The notes under the pieces are model-generated. The model had not been told where the DNA came from. It saw only the letters and a program-made list of their open reading frames with translations, and ran no database searches. A stretch of DNA of 64,000 nucleotides from Perca fluviatilis (Eukaryota; Chordata; Actinopteri; Perciformes; Percidae): the NCBI RefSeq assembly GCF_010015445.1, contig NC_053134.1:7857136-7921135 (forward strand), written 5' to 3'. Position numbers and translations under genes: made by a program. Positions 50,336 to 64,000 of the stretch are shown here, piece after piece (the first letter of the stretch is position 1; each line of letters begins with the position of its first letter).

Positions 50336-51338
50336 GTAGTATTACATCTCTCTTGGGAATTGAATTAAAATATTAATCTTTGTATTCATGCTTTCCCTGA
50401 CTGCGATGGAATCATATTAAATACTATAATCATTTATAATTTGCATATTTTCTGGAAATCTTTTACACCATTTGTGAATGATAATCCAGCTACTACCAGA
50501 TGCACATTAGGCATGAACATGTGCCTGAGAGCCATGATTTTTTGTTTAGTGGAGACATCGAAGGCCATAAAAACGACTGATAGGCTGAAATGGATGGCGG
50601 CATTACATAACTGTCAGTCCATTTACCCCTTTAACTGTAATTGTTCTTAGAATAGAACTAGTCCCCGCTACCTCGCCATTAATGAGTTGACCTTCGACCC
50701 TCTGTATCCAACGTGGCATGGAAAATAGAGCTATAATAAAGCAGACCTGTCTGTGCATACGGATGTCTTTGGCTGTGAAGTGTTATTGTCTAGGAAACCT
50801 GGTAAATACAAGCATCAGTGATACCAGATGAATATGATAACACGTCTTGATCTTAATAAATATTTAAAAACAAATCTTAATGAATATCTTTGATTAAATG
50901 AAAAGGTTCTATCATACTGGCATTACTTAGGCTCTTTGATAAGCTAGTGATGGCTAATTAAAGGTACTATTATTCAAAACAGGATGTCTTCAAAGAGTAG
51001 TATTTGAAAGAAGCTCTCATCTTTATTCTTGTGTTGACAATTTGAAATTGGGATGGATGATTTCCCCCAAATTATGACTAATCCTGCAGGTGCATTGTTG
51101 AGCTACGAGACCTGTCCAATCTCCTCCTAAGTCCCCAGAGCAGTGGTGTTAAATACCCAGCTCAAACAAGCATTCAGGAAATGACAAAGCTTTAATTACA
51201 TGCATCACCACGTGGAGCTATTAGCCCTTGCTAACTAAAGCTACAACTCCACTCTAAATATGGGTTTGGCGTTCAGTTTCATTGCCAGGGAAACTAATGC
51301 AACATCCTCCTTTTGTCTGTTTCTATCCAATATTGCAG

Positions 51339-51532
51339 ATCAAAGGGAAGTTGTGCTGCATGTCACGCTGCATGAGAGATCAAAATGTTCTCTTCATGTT
51401 TTTACCATCAAACAGATGCAAGATGAGAAAGAGGGAACCATCTATCTGATGAGCTTCTTAAAAGCATTTGAGAAACTCAGGGCCTTGTATCGCTCGATGC
51501 AGTGGTTGTGTAACATTTATTATTTGCTTTAA
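51339..51532 (+). CDS. Unidentified exon-like open frame
   Basis: A pyrimidine-rich acceptor (CTTTTGTCTGTTTCTATCCAATATTGCAG) ends at 51338. It is followed by an open frame of about 64 codons, DQREVVLHVTLHERSKCSLH and on to AFEKLRALYRSMQW, ending at TAA 51530-51532. The other two frames stop early. It could be the terminal exon of a small gene that starts at 50202. No family recognised, so this is tentative. Confidence 0.25.
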
Positions 51533-51990
51533 CTCAAGTGTCTGCAGTGGTTGGTGAAGGGAGCACGGTCCCAACCGACCACAGAGCCAAATAACAGGTG
51601 TTTGGAGAAAGGGCTACTTGACTAACCCTTGTGCATCACTAGGGACATTTTGGGCTTTTGAATTTTACCTTTTTTTTCGATCATTTTGGCTGTGTTGAAG
51701 CTACATTTGGTAACTTAAAAAAAAAATATATATATATATTATTTGCTCAAACTGTCACTATACTCTGACAGCACTACACAAATCAGATAATCTGTGGAAA
51801 AAACATGTTCCTCTGCCTCCTCCTGGTGCTCCTTAAGGCATGAGGAAAACAAAGAGCTGAGGAGTCTCTACCCAGAGGTCAATGACAGAGGTCAGGCAGT
51901 GCTGATCAAATATGAATCAGTAACCTTTTAATTTCACAGCTAAACAGTACACTAAAATATGTTTCTGAAAACATTTGAGGCGTGAAACAG

Positions 51991-53030
51991 TAGGGCTGGG
52001 CAATATGGCAACATTTTTTATCACAATATATTTTCCCATTTTGATCGATATCAATATTTATCAAAATTGAATTCTTTTGCTGATACTGCCCATTCGAATT
52101 GCATCTTGAATGAAGCCAGAAGAAACCAGGTTTAATTACACTTTAGAATATAGTTTATTAAGAAAAAAGCATGCCTTTACAATATTCAGCACAATGTTTT
52201 TTTTTGAGATCTCACATTACAAATTCACATTATGTTATTATAGTATTATTCACATACTGGTCAACGGAGCTGTAGTGCCCTCTACTGGCAAAAGAAATAT
52301 AGCCCCTGTTTTCCTCGTACAGTCATTTTACAATTACGTTTTCCTTTTTTGTGTCTGCAAAATCAATAAGTGCAAACTAAGTTAGCTTTGGCTACATTTC
52401 TTTTGATTTTGTAAACAACGTAAAACTACGTAAAAGTAACATTTTAAATGTAAACTCCTGCCAAGAAAGCATCTCAATACAATACAATAAAATAAGAAAT
52501 AGCGCTCCTTATATTTTTGCTCCTTTTGGAATGTTTTTCATATCTGCACGATTGATTGTTGTTTTGGTACAGCAGCTACAGCACAGCTAATGCTAGCACT
52601 GTTCACAGTAGACAATGGTTTTAACACTTGTAGGCTGTGTTTGTGTGGACTTGAGCCAGCATGAGTCCACATTTTCATACTCTCGGTGTGGTCGCTGAAT
52701 GGTACCTGGTCAGGTGATGGAAAAGATTTGTTGCGTTTCCCGTCCTTGCTGGCACCAACTGCCGACATATTTTGCAGACCGGCTTAATCTGCTCCTCGTC
52801 GCTTTAGTGAAATCTGAACCATTTTTTTTGACGTTGTGTAAACCTTTTTATCAACAATGTCTTCAGCTTGAGATCAAGTTCACGTTCATGTCCACCACCA
52901 CTTTCGTTGCCTTTAGCTCCACTTTCGCCGTTGAAGACTTTCCCCCGTGTGTTTCCCCCTAAAGTTGCCTAAAGCTGAACCAAACCTTATCTCTAACCAT
53001 CCAACTATGGATGGGGGTGCTTCGCATCTT
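51991..53030. repeat. GGGCTGGGCAATATGG-type DNA transposon relic
   Basis: It begins TAGGGCTGGGCAATATGGCA followed by ATCGATATCAATATTTATC, a common fish repeat start. On the minus strand (about 52950-52540) a degenerate frame with SLKRRGAD and SAVGASKDGKRNKSF may be the remnant of an hAT/ZBED first exon, but the zinc ligands cannot be traced. Right border uncertain. Confidence 0.45.
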
Positions 53031-53866
53031 AACAGGAGGGAAAGACTAAACAACACAGGAGGGGAACACACTTCCACACAATACCGGTGTGCCAGTTTAG
53101 CTGGTGATCCTGTTAACTGGTGATATTTGCATGAAATCAGTGAATATTCAACAAGGCCCTGCCCTGCGTTCTGCTCTGCCTCCGCCCCTCGAGTGCCAGA
53201 GGTTCACATTTTCACAAAGTGTTTGCAAGTGAGACCAAAAAATGGATATCACTGAAAACATCACCAGTTTATGTGTAATACATGTCAGTTTAAGCATCAT
53301 CCACACAAATACGACACATGTATGAATTTTTCAACTATTTTAACAATAGTTATTTTTATAAACGTTACCTAATGTGTCATGAATGTATGGCAAAGGTGTG
53401 AGTTTGTTTTTGTCCGGATTTGTATGTCTTTGGTGAATCCGAACTAACCTTTCAAACACGAAAGTCACACAAGTAACTAACCGATCGAAGCAGCGGTAGA
53501 CCAGCATTTCTCATGTTCTGCAAGGTAAAATTACTGTTTTTGTCAAAGGAGTCTGGTGAATTTGAAAAGAGAATAGATAACAGCTTAAGTTCCCCGTCGG
53601 AAAGGGCTGTCTAACGGCAAGGTAAAGCAGAGAAAATATTGTTAATATAGCGTACACTAAAACTGATATTGATGTTTTTGATTGGCTAAAATACATTTTG
53701 CTGCTGCCTTCGTCCACAGCAGTACATTACTTAGCTTTCATGCCAGTAATCCTGCCTGCTTCTCCAAACTGGGGACATGGCAATGGTGTATGCTGCTGTA
53801 AATGAAAATATTCATTCTTCTATTCCAGACAAAGAGAGACATGCTGTGACTCTTCATTTTTTTAAA

Positions 53867-55769
53867 TTTATTTAGTTAAAATACATATGAAACAGATACA
53901 ATAAATCATATTCCAAAGATTTACTTTAAAGTGTTACAAAAGTTATCACAAACTGTACACATCATGACAGCAGGTGCAGTTGTTCTTGCTCAGTATAGAT
54001 TTAACCAATATGCAAACAATTACAGATCAAAGCTCTAAACTCCTAAACATGAAATAACTTAATAAGGTAGAGTTGGCTTCACTGGGTCTCCAGCCTGACT
54101 AATTGTTCACAACTATTACAGAACGTGTATCAGTTTCACTCAATTACAAGTCTGAGCTGTTCAAATGATCACCAAACAAGAGAAATACATTGTGATGTCT
54201 CTATCTCCATAAGTTCACGACAACTTCTTAAACTTCTTTTGAATATATACAAACAATGCCATTGACAAGTATATATACAAATGTAAACACAAAGTCTGAC
54301 ATTTTAAATACTCTTAATATATTAATTTTTGACATTTTCCCTCATTGGGTGTGTTTTTAAAGTGGTGAGAGGCATGCTACAAGTAAAAATATTTCTTGTC
54401 AATATTAAAAGCAGCGCAAGGGACAAAAAGCATCATAAGCATGTGCAAGTAAGATAACAGTACATAGCCTTTTTTATTTGCTATGTTGGTTTCTTATTAG
54501 TTTCTTATTACTCACGTATGAGGAGAAGCAGAGTCAATGTTCTGTGTTAGATGCATTGAAGTTAAGTAAATATGGTTTGATGCAAAAAACATACATGCAA
54601 TTTGCAAAAGTTTTATGGGTTATAATTCCCTAAATTTGTAACTGGTGAGGAAATGCTGTTACATAATAAAGTTTTGCTTCCTAGATTTTAAATTAAGATT
54701 ACCATCTGTGTTACTCTACTTGATGTTTTTGGTGTTGTTTGGCCTTTGATCCTTGAAGACTTGCTGTGTCTAGTTACGGTTGTTAAGCAATGATTGGACA
54801 CTATTTTCTATATCATTGGCATGTGCTGACATTTGCAGTGTAAACAACAGAATTCTATTTAATAAAGTTATAGGAGTAAAACGATGATGAGTCTAATTTG
54901 TTGATGCTGCTCGTTCAATTTGCAATTAGGGTGCCGAAATCGATCTGGTGTGTACAAAAATAAATATGAAATCGTTATATTTATTATTAAGTCTTGCTGG
55001 GTTTTTTGGGGAAAAAAGTATTAAGTTATTTAGTTTATCTCTCTATACTGTCTTTGCTACATGTATCTGCTACAATTTCTATAAATCTGAGAGTCCTGTT
55101 GACTTTTCTAATAAAAATGCAGGTAACAGTGGCTGGTTAATGGCCACTTTTACACAACAGTGACAGTTGTGGCAGGTACATTTTAGGAGAGTTTACCGAG
55201 CCCTTGTGCATGCTCGATTACCTGCATTCGTCAGCCGAAACCTGGATCAGGACTCCCTGGATTTATTGACTGTATTTTTAATCAAGCAAATGCTTTCATA
55301 GTATTGAACAGCGTAGCCCTTTAACTTTCTGTCATTTTAAAGTAAAATGCCAACTCACTACAGAGCTGGAGGGCCAGAAAAAAATGTTTCCTCAGAATCT
55401 TGAAGAGGTTGATACAGCTGTATGTGAATCACAGAGGACTTCTTGTAGTGAGGCATACCATTCATGTGGTCTGTGTAAATGTTTGGCAAATAAAGCCTTT
55501 CTGAGAATTTCAAAGCAGATGTATGAAAAAATCTTGAATAGAATGACAGAGAGTGCTGTGCATAGCCAGCTCTGTAGAGCATTTCAAGGACCCGATGTCA
55601 AATGAATGAATAAGAACAATTTCAATACAACCTTGTTTTTTATAAACATATAAACGTGTTGGGATGAATTTTCATACAACATGCTCACAAGAGACTCAGG
55701 CAACTCAGCAACTCTAAACGAACGTCTTGCTTCCTTACAGAGGTAGTGTTCTCACTCTACCTGTGACCA
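53867..55769 (-). other. syt10: Probable syt10 3' UTR
   Basis: About 1.9 kb of A+T-rich, frame-poor sequence follows the syt10 stop on the minus strand. AATAAA (TTTATT at 53867-53872 on the plus strand) is followed by A-rich sequence. No other gene is seen here. The extent is inferred. Confidence 0.45.
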
Positions 55770-61506
<5,737 letters not shown>

Positions 61507-62484
61507 CTGTTGAAAAGGGCAAAGGACATCTTGTAAATGTCTCAAGTGTCAGTGTTATGCATCAGTGGCTTTGTTATGATGGGCGCTAATGGTTTGTCAG
61601 GAGAGAACTAAATCCGAAAAGCATAATGCATACTAATGTGGCGCTCATGACATATTAATGTCCGGTAGAATAGCTCAGGAAATGATCTTTGGTTGGTCTT
61701 TAGTCTTCAGAAAAGAAGTCTAGTATAGAAGCACACATATTTACTGTAGTCACAAGACAACTCACAGTGATAAGGGATGTATTGTCTAACCTGAAGCTAA
61801 AAAATAAATAAATCTGATGTACACTACAGGGTTCTAAAAAGAAATTTGTTAAAGTTTTGTGATCTTTTTTGACATTTTTAATAAACCCTCCACACAAGTA
61901 CAGAAATAAATAATGAAATGACCATGTTACGACCTTTGAAGCACACCTGTATTCGGACCTGGACGTGCTGCTTCTGCTTAACCTTGACCTTTTATATCTC
62001 AATTTCCCTTTGCATTACTAAGTGCCTTGTATTAACAATTGTCTTGTACTGTGTACACTTTGATATCTGTGTAGACCATGTTGTAGATCCCTCTATAAAG
62101 TAAAGCAACTTTATTGAGTGATGGCAGGGGGTAGGGGATGTTCGTTGTGGGGTGGTAATGGTGTTCTTTTTGCAATTTATGTAACTTCAATAAAAAGAAC
62201 TGTAAAAGAAAAGAAAATGCTCTTAATGATCTCGCCAATATAAGATATACAGTACATATATAGTCCTTTTGAGCCTGGTAAAATAGCTTAATTTGACCAC
62301 ACATCCTTGATTTTATAGACAAACTAAGGACACTGACGTACACAACATGCTTGCACTTTCTTACTGAACACAGCTGCTTTTGTAGAACCAGACAATAAAA
62401 GGACAAGTAGCCAAACTGACGGATTTTCTTCATCTTCGTCACCACTGACCATGTGTTTTGAAAAATAAAATAAAAAAAATCTCT

Positions 62485-62524
62485 CAGCATTCAGGTAATT
62501 TGTTTACAAATTACCTGAATGCTG
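62485..62524. repeat. Perfect 19-bp inverted repeat with 2-base loop
   Basis: CAGCATTCAGGTAATTTGT at 62485-62503 is followed by TT and by its exact reverse complement at 62506-62524. No mismatch in either arm. Confidence 0.97.
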
Positions 62525-63179
62525 CACATTTCTGTGAAGTTGACATCTTTTGAAAAAAAAAAACAGCCGTGTTCGACTCGCCGATCTTGTCACCTAGCAA
62601 CTGGCCCTCCTCCTTTCTGACAGTAAGACCATCACAACAATCTGACAGCCATGGCACAATAATTGTACAGGAAGCACAGCTGAAAATTGAATTCTTTTCC
62701 ACACTCAAGTATCGTAAAAACATGGAAGGCTTCATGTTGTCTAAGAGCCAGTACAAACCTTTAGGAGAAATTGCTTGAAATACAACCAAAACACAACGCT
62801 TTAAACCAAAACACACCAAATCCACTACTAATGCTAGGGATAAAAACCTAATTGAATTGCTCTCTGTTTCAGTTTTCAATTAAAAAAAGAATTTGGAGGC
62901 AAGATAAGTTCAGTGACATTTTCTGTCTTCTTCTCATTCCTAAAATTCAGAAAGTTACAAACATACTTTTTTTTGGTGCTGTTTTCCAAAACCAGATGCT
63001 ACCTGTTTAAAATATCTTTAAATGGATGGTTGGTACAATTAAGAGTTTATCACTTTTATGGATTATTCTTATTCTTGCCCCACAATAATTCAAAGAATTA
63101 TCCAAGAATCAAAGAATCTCCAATAATGACAATCATGGCCCCACTGTGTACTTTTCAAGGCAGGCTGTCCATGATTTAG

Positions 63180-63340
63180 AGCTGAAACCATTAGTTAATA
63201 ATCGGTTAAGTCATATTTCATATCAGATGCCAAATATTTGCTCATTCCAGCTTCTCAAATGTGAGGATTCGCTGCTTTACCTTGTAGTAAACTGAATATT
63301 TTAGAAGATAATACAAATAATTGTTAATTGCAGCCCAATC
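63180..63340. repeat. GGGCTGCAACTAACG-family repeat, truncated copy
   Basis: It starts GCTGAAACCATTAGTTAATA and ends AATTGTTAATTGCAGCCC. Internal sequence (CAAATGTGAGGATTCGCTGC, AGTAAACTGAATATTTTAGA) belongs to the same family as the pair at 6165-6730. Confidence 0.65.
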
Positions 63341-64000
63341 ACTGGCTTAATTGGCCTCTTGGTAAATACAGCTCATAGAAAATGTAACATTAGGAAGACC
63401 ATTGTTTCTCTCTATCTGTCAGTACTTAAATGTTAAATGTTAAATAACAAAACATTGCAAACAGAATTTGGTTGGAAATATCAGGACTATATCGACCTTC
63501 TGTTTGTTGTTCAGTGCATTCCTCTTAAGCTAAGATTGGCCCTAAAACAGTATTTGGTCTTGAGCTAAGAGCATGTCGTAGGTGTTTTTGACATTTTGTC
63601 ATTCAAAAAGGAAATAATTAGTGATGAACATGAATCACTGTGAAAAGAGTAGGTGGAAGGATGAAGGCAAGTAGGCGTTGTAATCCTTAACCTGGCCATT
63701 CTGCATCCCTAGTGGGTGTACAATTCATGAAGACCTTGGTCTCAATTTAATTGAATTAACGAGCCTGACGACACACCAAAGCGATGTCACTAACGTCTTC
63801 CTTTGAGAAACTGAGTGCAGCTGCCTGGTGCGTCTCACTAGAAACCCAACTTCCACCATGACAGCTCCCACCCCACAGCACTGCTAATTATGGACATTCT
63901 AGTTTAAACACAGTGCTGGAAAACAAAGAGAAGCAAGAGCTGGATGTTTAATTACTGTGGTTGCTCTCCGCCGTTACCACATCAGCTCAACTCACACGTA

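Larger units (their letters stand above)
61507..64000. other. syt10: syt10 intron sequence at the right edge
   Basis: Contains the perfect hairpin at 62485-62524 and a GGGCTGCAACTAACG-family repeat at about 63180-63340. No exon coding for the syt10 membrane segment (a SVSLLAVVV / FWKLCW-type stretch) was found on the minus strand. Confidence 0.6.

Noticed and set aside
51991..53030. Domesticated ZBED gene
   Set aside because: Only a short degenerate minus-strand frame without traceable zinc ligands, inside a common repeat.

Overview
This window is vertebrate nuclear DNA, almost certainly from a spiny-rayed teleost (acanthomorph, probably perciform). It has small exons with GT..AG introns and AATAAA poly(A) signals. 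Its repeats are of kinds typical of such fish: tRNA-derived SINEs, TTAA-flanked MITEs, Harbinger debris, a 'GGGCTGCAACTAACGATT' repeat and long (CA)n tracts. Species cannot be named from the sequence alone. No prokaryotic system, CRISPR array or intact virus was seen.

Layout. (1) 1-8120 is intron 1 of abtb3 (btbd11, minus strand); only its first coding exon (8121-8985) is in the window, and the rest of the gene lies left of base 1. (2) About 4.5 kb away and divergent is cry1 (plus), complete from the ATG at 13499 to the stop at 29293. It has 13 coding exons, 622 residues and a further 3' UTR exon with AATAAA at 30002. (3) Convergent with cry1 is mterf2 (minus, about 33260-32138). It is clearly recognisable but carries two in-frame stops and two +1 frameshifts, so it looks like a pseudogene. 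(4) At 38572-39402 (plus) is a full-length troponin T reading frame with no introns in the coding part. (5) At the right is the 3' two-thirds of syt10 (minus, five exons, 61506-55770), holding both C2 domains; its N-terminal and membrane exons lie beyond base 64000. The cry1 / mterf2 / abtb3 grouping matches the conserved neighbourhood on human 12q23.

The remaining sequence is intronic or intergenic and rich in fossil DNA transposons. Five elements or pairs insert at TTAA. Two elements share TAGCCTGG-type ends and 8-bp target duplications, and one of these carries a piece of a RecQ-like helicase. Two Harbinger-type fragments carry MADF or Myb/SANT-like domains.

The most useful points for follow-up are the mterf2 lesions, the intronless troponin T with a possible upstream non-coding exon chain, a D-box/E'-box pair upstream of cry1, the two frame-neutral exons in the cry1 tail, and an unidentified short coding-like exon at 50202-50335.
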